Shown piece after piece: positions 42,355-51,777 of a stretch of 64,000 nucleotides of DNA. The notes under the pieces were generated by a model, which saw only the letters and a program-made list of their open reading frames with translations, had not been told where the DNA came from and did not search any database. Every line of letters begins with the position of its first letter. Position 1 is the first letter of the stretch. The translations under genes were made by a program, and so were the position numbers. Origin of the DNA: Enteractinococcus helveticum (GTDB lineage Bacteria; Actinomycetota; Actinomycetes; Actinomycetales; Micrococcaceae); the NCBI RefSeq assembly GCF_001657475.1, contig NZ_LXEY01000022.1, forward strand, positions 372,001-436,000. The letters run 5' to 3'.

Positions 42355-45300
42355 TTAGCTTTGCGCTGAGTGAATCTCTAGCGCTTCTTGTTCACGTTTT
42401 GCTTGCCGTTTGGCCAACGTTTCAGCAGTGCCTTCCGTCATACGATACAAGACCGGAACGATGACCAGGGTAATTAGGGTTGATGCGATCAGTCCACCGA
42501 TCACAGCGATGGACATCGGGGCGGACACGAAACTGGATTGTCCGGCTAAGCCGAGAGCTGGTGGGATCATCGCGCCGATGGTCGCAGCGGCCGTCATAAT
42601 GATTGGCCGGACACGGTTCTGTGCGCCAGCGATGATCGCCTGATCAAGGTTCGCATCTCGTCGTCGATATTGGTTAATCAAGTCCATCAACACAATCGAG
42701 TTGGTCACCACAATACCAATGAGCATCAGCATACCCACCAGGGTTGTGGCTCCTAGCGGAGTATCGGTGACTAATAGGGCCAGGATCATGCCGGTGGCAC
42801 CAAAGGGGATCGCAACCAAGAGGATCAACGGTTGTACCAGAGATTTCAGCTGCCATACCAACACGACGTAGATCAAGAGGATGGCTGCGGCCATGGCCAG
42901 AGCCAACTGCTGGAATGTCGTATCGATCTCCTCGGCCACACCGGCTAATTCGGTTTGTACACCTTCGGGGAGCTCTGCGTCGTCAATGGCTTGGGTCAAA
43001 GCAGCGGTCGTTGCGCCGACGTTATCGGTGGAAGCAGGAGTGACCGAGATGGTGACCGTGCGCACCGCATCGATGGTTGCCACCGACGGGGCGATATTGA
43101 CGCGATTGACTTCAGCGATATCGGTCAGCGGGATGCCGAAGAGATCCAAATTTTCGATGTCTTCAACAGTTTCCACGGTTGCTGCCGACTCCATATGCAC
43201 GTTGAGTTCAGCGTCATCGATGGTCACCTGGGCGACGGGGAAATCGGTGGTGTGGGACGCAATCAGCCCCATCGCTTCGGGCACGGTCATACCGTACTGG
43301 GCTATCTCATCTTCCAGGGGCACGATCTCCAAGGATGGTTGAGCTGCCGCGTAGTCGGATTCCACGCGTGCGACGTCGTCGAGCTCCTCAAAAGCTGCAC
43401 TGAGCGTTTCGCTGGCCTCGGCGAGATCGTCGTCGTCGAGGGCATCGAGCCGAACATCAACCGTGTCGGAGCCCATCAAGGCGCCGCCGGCTTCCATCTG
43501 GAACTCGCCAATGTCCGGGTTGTCTTGGAAGTAGGTTTCCAAGGTTGTTTGGATATTGGTTTCAACTTCGGCCTGATCGGCAGCGGGGTAGGTGATCAGG
43601 GTCAGCGACGCCTGATTGGGTCCGGCCCCGCCCATCATGGATTGTCCACCAATATCGGTTTGGACAGTTTCGACCTGTTCGATCTGGGCCAGTTCATCCT
43701 CGAGCCCCTGGGCCAGTTCTGAGGTGCGCTGCAGGGAGGAACCCTGTGGTGCCTTATAGGTCACCGTGTGCATATTCATTCCGGTATCGCCCAGAAGATT
43801 AACCTTCAGCGCAGGCACCAGTGCCAACGACCCGGCAAATACCACGAGTGCACCCAAGGCGGTGATCCAACGGGTAGCCCGAGATTTGATGGTCCAGGCA
43901 ATAATGGGGCGGTAGAGCCGGGAAAGCCAGTTGGCGGTCACGCGGATATCGGTGCCGGGCATTTGGTGAGCGTCAGCACCGCGAATGCGCTGGTTACGCA
44001 TAAACCAGTAGGCAAGGACCGGCACAATCGTCAGGGCGATCAGGGTGGAACCGATCATCGCCAGCACAACGGTCAGGGCGAAGGGCCTAAAGAGTTCTCC
44101 GGCGAGTCCTTCGACCAACAAGATCGGCACGAATACCATCACGGTGACCACCGTCGAGGAGATCACTGCCGCCGAGACCTCAGCGGTTGCGCGGGTGATC
44201 GTCTTACCTTTCGTTTCACCCGGTGGTGCTTGGCGTAGGTGGCGCATGATGTTTTCAATGACCACAATGGAGTCGTCGACCATACGACCGATCGTGATCA
44301 TCAGCCCGGCCAAGGACATCATGTTCATCGTGGTGCCGGTGGCTAACAAACCCACGAAGGCAAACAGCACCGACAACGGAATGGTAATACCCGTGATGAT
44401 CGTGGGGCGGATGGATAACAGGAAGACGAAGATGACCAGCACGGCCAGCATCAGGCCCCACATGCCCTCGTGGGCCAGCCCGGCAATAGCGTCTTCAATG
44501 AACTCGGCTTGGTCGAATACGATCGTAAATTCGGTTCCGGAACCCATTTGCACGGCGGCTTGATCCATGACGGCGTGGGCGGCTTCAGACAGTTCAATGA
44601 AGTTGGCACCGTGCGACGGGAGCACCAGCAGCGTGATCGAGTCGTTGCCGTTGGTCCGTGAAATTGTTTCGGCTTCTGCTTGGGTTCGTTCGATATCGGC
44701 AACCTCAGACAACTGCACTGGTTGCTCATCTTCAACCGCCAATAAGGTTGCAGCCAGGTCATCGACGTCGTCGAAGGCCTTGCCAATGGAAATATCAAGG
44801 GTTTCGCCATCGTCGGTGATGTTGCCGCCGGGCAGGACCACTCCGGCATCTTCTAAGCCATCTACAATCGCGGCACGGTCCAGGCCGTGTTCGGTCAGGG
44901 CGTCGTCGTCGGGATCAATCCGAACGATTTCTTCTTCAACACCAAAGAGTTGGACCTGAGCGATGCCAGATATATTTTCCAGATCGGATCGAGCGGACTG
45001 GTCGAAACGCTGATTGAGCTCGCCGGGGGATAGCTCCGAGGACATGGACACCACCATGGCCGGAATACTGGCCGACCCACCCGTCAAGGTGCGGGTCGTG
45101 GTGCCATCGGGCAGTTGCTCTTCCAGCGTGTTCAAAATGGTGTCGGTCTGTGATGCGGCACGGAAAATATCGGAGCCGTATTCCATCTCCAACATGATCA
45201 TTGAGAAGTTCGAGCTGGAATTCGAAGAAGTAGAGGTGACATTATCGACGGCGGTCAGCTGGCGTTCAATGGGTTCGGCCACCTGCTGGGCCATCTGTTC

Positions 45301-45471
45301 GGAGGAAGCCCCGGGGTTGGTGGCGGTCACAGCAACCGTGGGTAACTCAACCGGTGGGATCAGCTCACGCCGTAGCATGTTAAGGGAGATAAGCCCCAGT
45401 ACCATGATGACAATGGTGACCAGGGCGATGAACGCACGATTTTTCATGCTGAGTTTGACGAGCCAGTCCAC
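42355..45471 (-). CDS. RND-superfamily efflux transporter (AcrB/HAE-like)
   Basis: About 1038 residues from GTG 45471, preferred to the upstream TTG because AAAAGGA lies 6 nt before it and the protein then begins VDWLVKLSMKNRAFIALVTI, the usual first helix. Two repeats of one helix plus a large extracytoplasmic loop plus five helices. NPGASSEQMAQQVAEPIERQL is the classic porter-domain motif, and GRMVDDSIVVIENIMRH in helix 4 has the paired Asp used for proton transfer. Exports drugs or lipids; substrate unknown. No adaptor or outer-membrane partner, as expected for a monoderm. Confidence 0.93.
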   Translation of the reverse strand: MDWLVKLSMKNRAFIALVTIVIMVLGLISLNMLRRELIPPVELPTVAVTATNPGASSEQMAQQVAEPIERQLTAVDNVTSTSSNSSSNFSMIMLEMEYGSDIFRAASQTDTILNTLEEQLPDGTTTRTLTGGSASIPAMVVSMSSELSPGELNQRFDQSARSDLENISGIAQVQLFGVEEEIVRIDPDDDALTEHGLDRAAIVDGLEDAGVVLPGGNITDDGETLDISIGKAFDDVDDLAATLLAVEDEQPVQLSEVADIERTQAEAETISRTNGNDSITLLVLPSHGANFIELSEAAHAVMDQAAVQMGSGTEFTIVFDQAEFIEDAIAGLAHEGMWGLMLAVLVIFVFLLSIRPTIITGITIPLSVLFAFVGLLATGTTMNMMSLAGLMITIGRMVDDSIVVIENIMRHLRQAPPGETKGKTITRATAEVSAAVISSTVVTVMVFVPILLVEGLAGELFRPFALTVVLAMIGSTLIALTIVPVLAYWFMRNQRIRGADAHQMPGTDIRVTANWLSRLYRPIIAWTIKSRATRWITALGALVVFAGSLALVPALKVNLLGDTGMNMHTVTYKAPQGSSLQRTSELAQGLEDELAQIEQVETVQTDIGGQSMMGGAGPNQASLTLITYPAADQAEVETNIQTTLETYFQDNPDIGEFQMEAGGALMGSDTVDVRLDALDDDDLAEASETLSAAFEELDDVARVESDYAAAQPSLEIVPLEDEIAQYGMTVPEAMGLIASHTTDFPVAQVTIDDAELNVHMESAATVETVEDIENLDLFGIPLTDIAEVNRVNIAPSVATIDAVRTVTISVTPASTDNVGATTAALTQAIDDAELPEGVQTELAGVAEEIDTTFQQLALAMAAAILLIYVVLVWQLKSLVQPLILLVAIPFGATGMILALLVTDTPLGATTLVGMLMLIGIVVTNSIVLMDLINQYRRRDANLDQAIIAGAQNRVRPIIMTAAATIGAMIPPALGLAGQSSFVSAPMSIAVIGGLIASTLITLVIVPVLYRMTEGTAETLAKRQAKREQEALEIHSAQS

Positions 45472-45521
45472 GGTGGTCCTTTTAAGAAACGGGAAGCCAG
45501 AAAATGCTGGTCTCAATTTAC

Positions 45522-45536
45522 CCTAGTTAAGCTAGG
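45522..45536. promoter_or_regulatory. Palindrome in the divergent RND/ylbL region
   Basis: CCTAG-N5-CTAGG, an interrupted palindrome in the short interval between the two divergent genes, suitably placed for an operator affecting either. No regulator gene is adjacent. Confidence 0.35.
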
Positions 45537-45569
45537 AAAACTCAATCGATCCGCGAACGAAAGCGATAT

Positions 45570-46622
45570 ATGGACGTCAAAACAACACTGCGGGCCCGGG
45601 CAAGACGCGTGGGGATCGTGTTGGCTATTCTGCTGCTGGCCACATTATTTATCCCCACCCCGTATACGATCCAATCACCGGGTCCCACGTTTGACACCCT
45701 GGAGCAGGTCGATATTGAGGGCGAGACCCTCGACATGATTGAGATCGACGGCGCCCAAACCTATCCCACCGATGGACAGTTGGATCTCACCACGATTTCT
45801 GTGTCTGGGCCGCCAACGTCCACCTCGACACTGCTTGAAGTCCTCTATCATGCAGCACAGCCGTATCCGGCGATTACGCCGGCGGAACTATTGTATCCAC
45901 CGGAAACTACCGGTGATGAGGTTCGCAGCCAAAACGCTGAAGCGATGGCAGATTCGCAGTCCTGGGCGGTGGCTGCTGCTCTGGAGCATTTGGGGATTGA
46001 CTACCAGCAACGCTTATTCGCTTTAGACTTTGCTGAAGACTCTCCAGCCGCAGAGTTTTTGGAACCCAATGATGAAATCATCAGTCTCAATGGCACGCAG
46101 ATTACCGGTCACGGGCAGTTAGTTAACACAATTCAAGAGGCCAACGGTCAACCGGTGGATCTGCGGGTGCGTCGCAACGGTGACGATCAGACCTTCACCA
46201 TCCCGGTGAACCAAGCCGAGGACGGGACCTATCAGATCGGCGTGTACCTAGATTCAGAGTTTGTCTTCCCGATTGACGTTGAGATCCACTTACAAGACGT
46301 TGGGGGACCCTCCGCCGGTTTGATCTTCACCCTGGCGCTGATCGATCGGATGACCGAAGACTCGGTCACAGATGGTCGCCACATCGCCGGGACCGGCACG
46401 ATAGACCCCGACGGCACTGTTGGCCCAATTGGTGGAGTACAACAGAAAGTCATGGCGGCAGCCTCGGCAGGGGCCACCATTTTTCTGGCTCCTGACATGA
46501 ACTGTTCAGAAATTACGCATGTCCCAGACGGCATGACCGTTTACAGTGTCGATACACTGGACACAGCACTTGAAATTCTGGATGCGCCAGCAGGTGAAAC
46601 AAATCACGCCACCTGTTCGTGA
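45570..46622 (+). CDS. YlbL-type membrane-anchored PDZ/Lon (S16) serine protease
   Basis: 350 residues. One N-terminal membrane helix (RRVGIVLAILLLATLFIPTP), an extracytoplasmic region, a PDZ domain (EDSPAAEFLEPNDEIISLNG, VDLRVRRNGDDQTFTIPV) and a C-terminal Lon-type domain with the catalytic Ser in GGPSAGLIFTLALIDRM and Lys in GPIGGVQQKVMAAASAGA. The Ser-Lys dyad is intact. Function in actinobacteria is not defined; in Bacillus YlbL takes part in checkpoint recovery. Conserved neighbour of UPF0182. Confidence 0.92.
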   Translation: MDVKTTLRARARRVGIVLAILLLATLFIPTPYTIQSPGPTFDTLEQVDIEGETLDMIEIDGAQTYPTDGQLDLTTISVSGPPTSTSTLLEVLYHAAQPYPAITPAELLYPPETTGDEVRSQNAEAMADSQSWAVAAALEHLGIDYQQRLFALDFAEDSPAAEFLEPNDEIISLNGTQITGHGQLVNTIQEANGQPVDLRVRRNGDDQTFTIPVNQAEDGTYQIGVYLDSEFVFPIDVEIHLQDVGGPSAGLIFTLALIDRMTEDSVTDGRHIAGTGTIDPDGTVGPIGGVQQKVMAAASAGATIFLAPDMNCSEITHVPDGMTVYSVDTLDTALEILDAPAGETNHATCS

Positions 46623-46695
46623 GCTGGCATTTCGATAGAATTTCACTAATTTGTAATCAAACGAGTCGGGCATAGCCCGCAGATAGGGAACTACC

Positions 46696-49600
46696 GTGAG
46701 TTTCGGACAAGGATTCGGTGGCATTTTTGGCCGCCCGGATGATCCTTCCGGTGGCTCTGACGATTCCGGCGGGTCGAACCGCGGATTTGGTTTTTCGTCA
46801 GGCAACGGAGGCTCAGGAGACGACGACAAGTCACGACCGGCGGGCGCGGGTTCGCGCCGTCCAGGTGCACTACTACTGACACTGATTATTCTTGGTGTTC
46901 TGGTAGTACTATTCGTGCTGTTCGCCATGGTGTACACCGAGGTGTTGTGGTTCAACCAAGTGGGGTACCAGAACGTCTTCTGGACCGAACACTTCACCAA
47001 GGCCATATTATTTGTCCTTGCCGGTGTGGTCATGGCTGTGATCACCTGGCTGGCATTGCACCTGGCATATAAACACCGGCCCAAAAACCTGGCCGGTCAG
47101 CTGCGTCAGAACGTCGAACAGTACCAGAAACAGCTGGAACCAATCCGCCGTCTGGTCTTTATCGGTGCTCCGATTCTGATTGGTTTCTTCGCCGGAACCG
47201 CGGCAATGAACGGTTGGGAGCAGGTACTGCTGTTCTTCAACCAGGTGCCCTACGGCATGGAAGATCCAGAATTCGGCATGGATCTCACCTTCTACATGGC
47301 CACCCTGCCACTGCTGAGCACCATCATTTCGTTTTTGACTTCGGTTGTGCTGGTTGCCGGTATTGCCGGCATCATCGTGCACTACCTCTACGGCGGTATC
47401 CGCATTGAAGACGGTACGGGCATCACGGTGGAACGTGCCGCACGCTTCCACATTTTGATCTTCGCTTCCCTGTACATGCTGCTGCAGGGTGGGCGCTACT
47501 GGCTCAACCGCTACGAAACTCTGCAGGATCAATCCGGTAATTGGGCCGGTGCGCTGTACACGGATGTCAACGCCGTCATTCCGACGTCGACCATCCTGGC
47601 CATCGCTGCCATCCTGGTCATCGGGCTGTTCATCGCCACCATGGTCAACGGCCGCTGGCGCTTGTCGATCATCGGTGTAGCCGGATTTATTGTTGCCGCG
47701 CTGATCGCCGGATCAATTTATCCGTTCTTGATTCAGGAATACCGGGTCGCGCCAACCGAGCAGACCATGGAAGCCCCATATATTGAACGCAACATCCAAT
47801 ACACTCGCGAGGGCTACGACGTCGCCGACGTCGAATACACTCCCTACGCGGGCGAAACCGAAACCGAACGTGGTGCACTCAGTGGCGATGGAGCAACCAC
47901 CGCCAACGTGCGCTTGATGGACCCCAACCTGTTGTCCCAGACCTTCGGTCAGCTGCAGCAGTTCCGTCCGTACTACTCGTTCCCCGAGATCTTGCACGTG
48001 GACCGCTATGAAATCGACGGCGAGGTTCGTGACACGGTTCTGGCAGCCCGTGAAATTAACCCACCCGGGGATGATTCCTGGGTCAACCAGCACGTGATTT
48101 ACACCCACGGCTATGGTCTAGTCGTTGCCGACGCATCAGAAGTTGGCGGCGGTGGCCGTCCGTCCTTCCTCTTATCAGGTATTCCAACCTCGGGTGTGCT
48201 GGCCTCCGAAGAGGACTACGAACCACGCATTTACTTCGGTCGCAACGCACCGGAATACTCGGTGGTCGGTAAAGAAGAAGGCGAAGCAGACCGCGAGCGT
48301 GACCGCCCGCAGGAAACCGGCTCCGAGCAGGACACCGCATATACCTTCTCTGAAGAGGGTGGCCCATCGATCGGTGGCATGTTCAACCGACTGGCCTACG
48401 CGATCAAATTCGGGTCCACTGAACTGTTCCTGTCGCAGGACGTGAACTCGCAGTCGCAGATTCTGTTTGATCGTGACCCGGTCCAGCGTGTGGAAAAGGT
48501 TGCCCCGTACCTGTCGGTCGATACCAATACCTACCCGGCGATCGTTGATGGGCGGGTGAAATGGATTGTTGACGGGTACACCACCTCGGATGCCTTCCCA
48601 TACTCCGACCAGTCCCAATTGGAATCAGCAACCCAGGATGCGCTCAACGTTGACCCCAACCTCATTTTGAGCGGTCAGGTCAACTACATTCGTAACTCGG
48701 TCAAGGCCACGGTTGATGCCTATAACGGTGAAGTCGAACTTTACGCGTGGGAACCAGAAGACCCGTTGCTGCAGGCTTGGATGAACGTCTACGACAATAC
48801 GGTCAAGCCGTACTCCGAGATGTCGGCTGAGTTGATGGATCACGTCCGCTACCCAGAAGACATGTTCAAGGTCCAGCGCGAAATCCTGGCCACTTACCAC
48901 GTGGATGACGCAGGTGACTTCTACGAAGCAAACGACGCCTGGTCGATCCCGGATGACCCAACCTCGGGCTCCGAAGCCGGCGTGAAGATCCCGGCGTACT
49001 ACATGACCATGCAGATGCCAGGTCAAGAGCAGCCAGCCTTCCAGCTGACCACCCCGTATATTCCACAGGAACGTGAAGGTGTGGCCCAGCGAAACGTGCT
49101 CTACGGCTTCCTGGGTGCGAATGGTGATGCCGGAACCGGCGAGGACGGCGTCAAGGCCGAAAGCTACGGTCACATGCAGATGCTGGAATTGCCACGCCAG
49201 ACCACAACCCCTGGTCCTGGGCAGGCGCAGAACAACTTCAACTCCGACGACACCGTCTCACGTGAGCTGAACCTGCTGCGGCAGGGCGCATCTGATGTGA
49301 TCAACGGCAACATGATCACCTTGCCGGTCGCTGAGGGTATCCTCTACGTCCAGCCGGTCTATGTCCGCTCGACGGGTGAAACCTCCTATCCGGTCCTGAG
49401 GAAGGTTCTGGTGGCATTCGGTGACAAGGTCGGCTTCGCTGACACCCTGGCCGAATCTCTCGATCAGGTCTTCGAAGGTGAATCCGGTGCTGAAACACCA
49501 GAGGAACAGCAAGCCGAAGGCGCACCAGAAGGCGAAGAAGGTCAGGCTGAACCACCAGTGGCCTCTTCACCTGGGGAGCAGCTGACCGAGGCACTCAATG

Positions 49601-49785
49601 ACGCCCGGGATGCCATGGAACGTTCTGACTCCGCAATGGCTGACGGTGACTGGGCAGCCTATGGAGAAGCCCAGGCGGATCTGCAGGACGCTCTAGAGCG
49701 CGCACTGGCGGCTGAAGGTGATGAAGCCCCAGCTGAACCAGAAGGTGATGCTGGTAACACTGAAGCTCCAACCCCGGCTGACTAG
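46696..49785 (+). CDS. UPF0182 family large membrane protein
   Basis: 1029 residues from GTG 46696 (AGGG 8 nt before). A Gly/Ser-rich cytoplasmic start, then about seven membrane segments up to residue 350 (LLLTLIILGVLVVLFVLFAM, TEHFTKAILFVLAGVVMAVI and others), then an extracytoplasmic domain of 550 residues (WVNQHVIYTHGYGLVVADAS, WIVDGYTTSDAFPYSDQSQL, NSVKATVDAYNGEVELY) typical of UPF0182. The C-terminal 130 residues are Glu/Ala/Pro-rich. Function is unknown across actinobacteria. Last gene before tRNA-fMet. Confidence 0.94.
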   Translation: MSFGQGFGGIFGRPDDPSGGSDDSGGSNRGFGFSSGNGGSGDDDKSRPAGAGSRRPGALLLTLIILGVLVVLFVLFAMVYTEVLWFNQVGYQNVFWTEHFTKAILFVLAGVVMAVITWLALHLAYKHRPKNLAGQLRQNVEQYQKQLEPIRRLVFIGAPILIGFFAGTAAMNGWEQVLLFFNQVPYGMEDPEFGMDLTFYMATLPLLSTIISFLTSVVLVAGIAGIIVHYLYGGIRIEDGTGITVERAARFHILIFASLYMLLQGGRYWLNRYETLQDQSGNWAGALYTDVNAVIPTSTILAIAAILVIGLFIATMVNGRWRLSIIGVAGFIVAALIAGSIYPFLIQEYRVAPTEQTMEAPYIERNIQYTREGYDVADVEYTPYAGETETERGALSGDGATTANVRLMDPNLLSQTFGQLQQFRPYYSFPEILHVDRYEIDGEVRDTVLAAREINPPGDDSWVNQHVIYTHGYGLVVADASEVGGGGRPSFLLSGIPTSGVLASEEDYEPRIYFGRNAPEYSVVGKEEGEADRERDRPQETGSEQDTAYTFSEEGGPSIGGMFNRLAYAIKFGSTELFLSQDVNSQSQILFDRDPVQRVEKVAPYLSVDTNTYPAIVDGRVKWIVDGYTTSDAFPYSDQSQLESATQDALNVDPNLILSGQVNYIRNSVKATVDAYNGEVELYAWEPEDPLLQAWMNVYDNTVKPYSEMSAELMDHVRYPEDMFKVQREILATYHVDDAGDFYEANDAWSIPDDPTSGSEAGVKIPAYYMTMQMPGQEQPAFQLTTPYIPQEREGVAQRNVLYGFLGANGDAGTGEDGVKAESYGHMQMLELPRQTTTPGPGQAQNNFNSDDTVSRELNLLRQGASDVINGNMITLPVAEGILYVQPVYVRSTGETSYPVLRKVLVAFGDKVGFADTLAESLDQVFEGESGAETPEEQQAEGAPEGEEGQAEPPVASSPGEQLTEALNDARDAMERSDSAMADGDWAAYGEAQADLQDALERALAAEGDEAPAEPEGDAGNTEAPTPAD

Positions 49786-49859
49786 GGGATATATGGCCGG
49801 ATGAACTAGTCCTCCGATTTGCATTCCATTTTCGCGGCGTGTACAGTAGAGAAAGACGC

Positions 49860-49933
49860 CGCGGGGTGGAGCAGTTCGGTAGCTCGTCGGGCTCATAACC
49901 CGAAGGCCGCAGGTTCAAATCCTGCCCCCGCAA
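49860..49933 (+). tRNA. Initiator tRNA-Met (CAT)
   Basis: Cloverleaf can be folded: acceptor GCGGGG with CCCCGC, with an unpaired first C against A as in bacterial initiators; D arm GAGCAGTTCGGTAGCTC; anticodon stem-loop GGGCTCATAACCC with the three G:C pairs characteristic of tRNA-fMet; T arm GCAGGTTCAAATCCTGC. CCA is not encoded. Confidence 0.93.
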
Positions 49934-49943
49934 CTGAATAGAC

Positions 49944-49973
49944 AAAGACCCTCGAGGAAACTCGGGGGTCTTT
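49944..49973 (+). terminator. Terminator after tRNA-fMet
   Basis: AAAGACCCTCGAG pairs with CTCGGGGGTCTTT around GAAA (one G-U pair), 10 nt beyond the tRNA; the 3' arm ends in TTT. Confidence 0.8.
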
Positions 49974-50453
49974 GCGTTTGCCACAACAGATCCAAAGAAC
50001 CGCGGCCTGCTTATTCGGATGCCCGACAGCTGCGGAACCAGGGGTATCGAAGCTGGACGAATATCAGGATCTGTCAGAGATTCGCACTCGCATGACCGAA
50101 CTTGCCGATAACCAGCTGCACAACACACGTATACCGGTCGGCCGAACCTTCAGCGTCGACGCTGCACCGGGCGATGCGTGGGTTCACAGCGGCGCGGTAG
50201 GTCGCGTGAACACCGCGCAATTACTTCCCGATGACTTCACCGGTGAAATCCCGAAGGACTCGAACGGCTCAGCGGCGATCTGACCGCAAACTAAGTCGGT
50301 CCATTGATGCGACGACTGCGACGTTTTGGCCACTTACTTATGACACAGTGGACATATTGCCAGGATGCGGGATATTTTCAGCAACCGTCAGGAAAATATC
50401 GTGGTAACACCCAGATACCTGTACCAAAATAGAGCTGACATGAAAGGACGATA
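49974..50453. other. 480-bp non-coding or decayed stretch before htrA
   Basis: An open frame to 50283 with a low-complexity, unrecognised product (contains TRIPVGRTFSVDAAPGDAW and RVNTAQLLPDDFTGE) crosses part of the region, but its start would lie in the tRNA terminator and no ribosome site was found, so it is either a gene remnant or chance. The inverted repeat GATATTTTC (50371-50379) / GAAAATATC (50392-50400) 54 bp before the htrA ATG is a probable operator or hairpin. GAAAGGA at 50443-50449 is the htrA ribosome site. No integrase lies beside the tRNA. Confidence 0.5.
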
Positions 50454-51761
50454 ATGCACGAGACTAAGCCTTCACAACCGGAGCACAACAACCCGTCGGA
50501 TCGATACAACGCCTCATCCGCCGATGCAGGCGACACTGCTCCGCCACCACCGCCTCCGTCTCAGCACGCGTTCGACCCGCAGCCTGATCCCAAACCCCAT
50601 AATGCTGAACCGCGCTCCAAGAGCCGCTTTGGGTGGCCAGTTTTAGCCACCTCCGTCGTGCTCGCCGGTTTGCTTGGCGGCGGTGCTGGGGGACTAGCAG
50701 TGCATTATCTCGACGACGGCGCACCGACCGCATCTAACGAACTCCGAGACTCTGAACAGTTCAACCGCACAGATAACGTCACCGCCACTACAGAAGCCGC
50801 TGCCGTAGCTTCGCCATCGGTGGTGACCCTTTCGGTCGGTGGTGAACAAGCCGAGGGCTCCGGTTCCGGCATTATCCTGGACGACCAGGGCCACATCCTG
50901 ACCAACACCCACGTGGTCACCCTGGGCGGGCAAACGGCCGCTGCCAGTGTGATGGTCCAAACCCATGACGGCGAAGTGTATGAGGCCGAGGTGGTAGGCC
51001 TTGATCCGATGTCGGACCTGGCCGTGATCAAAATTGAGGCCGAAGGTCTTGAGCCCATGGAAATGGGTAGCACCGAAAACCTCAATGTCGGCGACCAGGC
51101 CGTAGCCATTGGCGCGCCGCTGGGCCTGTCTGGCACTGTGACCGAGGGTATCATTTCGAATCTTGATCGCACCATCTCGGTGGCCTCATCTGCGGCACCC
51201 GAGGAACAGGAAGCTCCGCAAGAGGAGAACCCTTTTGAATTCCGGCTCCCAGACAATACCGAGGCACCTGCTGCCCAGGGACAGATTCATCTCAACGTCA
51301 TTCAGTCCGACGCCGCTATCAACCCGGGCAACTCAGGTGGTGCCCTGGTTGATCAAGAGGGCCGTCTCATTGGGATCAACGTGGCCATAGCTACTCGTAC
51401 TGAGGGCAACGTGGGCCTCGGCTTTGCCATTCCGGTGGAATACGCCCAGCGTGTGGCGCAGGAGCTGATCGAAAACGGTGAAGTCTCCCACGGGGTGCTC
51501 GGTGTCACGATCGTGCCGACTGCTCAAGGCAATATCTCCTCGGGCGCTCAAATTGTCGAGGTGGTGGAAGATGGCCCGGCTGCCGGAACCCAACTCCAGC
51601 CCGATGACGTGATTACCGCGGTCAATGGCCAACCCGTCATGGATCCTGGCTCGCTGTCGGCCACTGTGCGGGAATACCCCGGCGGCACAGATGTGGAACT
51701 GACCGTAGTCCGTGACGGTGAAGAGCTGACTGAAACGGTCACCTTGGGCTCCATGAACTAG
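50454..51761 (+). CDS. HtrA/DegP-like serine protease with PDZ domain
   Basis: 435 residues. A Pro-rich cytoplasmic region of about 60, one membrane helix (FGWPVLATSVVLAGLLGGGAG), then an extracytoplasmic trypsin-like domain: His in ILTNTHVVTLGG, Asp in MSDLAVIKIE and Ser in NPGNSGGALVDQEG, so the triad is intact. A C-terminal PDZ follows (GVLGVTIVPT, DGPAAGTQLQPDDVITAVNG). Surface quality-control protease. A Glu-rich insert (EEQEAPQEENPFEF) precedes the Ser region. Alone on its transcript, with its own inverted repeat upstream. Confidence 0.94.
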   Translation: MHETKPSQPEHNNPSDRYNASSADAGDTAPPPPPPSQHAFDPQPDPKPHNAEPRSKSRFGWPVLATSVVLAGLLGGGAGGLAVHYLDDGAPTASNELRDSEQFNRTDNVTATTEAAAVASPSVVTLSVGGEQAEGSGSGIILDDQGHILTNTHVVTLGGQTAAASVMVQTHDGEVYEAEVVGLDPMSDLAVIKIEAEGLEPMEMGSTENLNVGDQAVAIGAPLGLSGTVTEGIISNLDRTISVASSAAPEEQEAPQEENPFEFRLPDNTEAPAAQGQIHLNVIQSDAAINPGNSGGALVDQEGRLIGINVAIATRTEGNVGLGFAIPVEYAQRVAQELIENGEVSHGVLGVTIVPTAQGNISSGAQIVEVVEDGPAAGTQLQPDDVITAVNGQPVMDPGSLSATVREYPGGTDVELTVVRDGEELTETVTLGSMN

Positions 51762-51764
51762 GGC

Positions 51765-51770
51765 TACACT
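51765..51770 (+). promoter_or_regulatory. Candidate leaderless -10 element of the PIG-L gene
   Basis: TACACT begins just after the htrA stop and lies exactly 7 nt before GTG 51778. If used, the transcript begins at the start codon. AAGG within the 7 nt is too close to the GTG for normal Shine-Dalgarno use. Confidence 0.5.
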
Positions 51771-51777
51771 ATAAGGC

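Noticed and set aside
42955-43722. 255-codon open frame on the plus strand inside the RND exporter
   Set aside because: Antisense shadow of conserved RND porter-domain sequence; product is Gly/His-rich without motifs.
49972-50283. 103-codon open frame after the tRNA
   Set aside because: No ribosome site, starts within the tRNA terminator, and no family resemblance; kept only as a note in the intergenic entry.
49860-50453. tRNA-fMet as an integration site for a mobile element
   Set aside because: No integrase, no duplicated tRNA 3' end and no foreign-looking cargo were seen in the following region.
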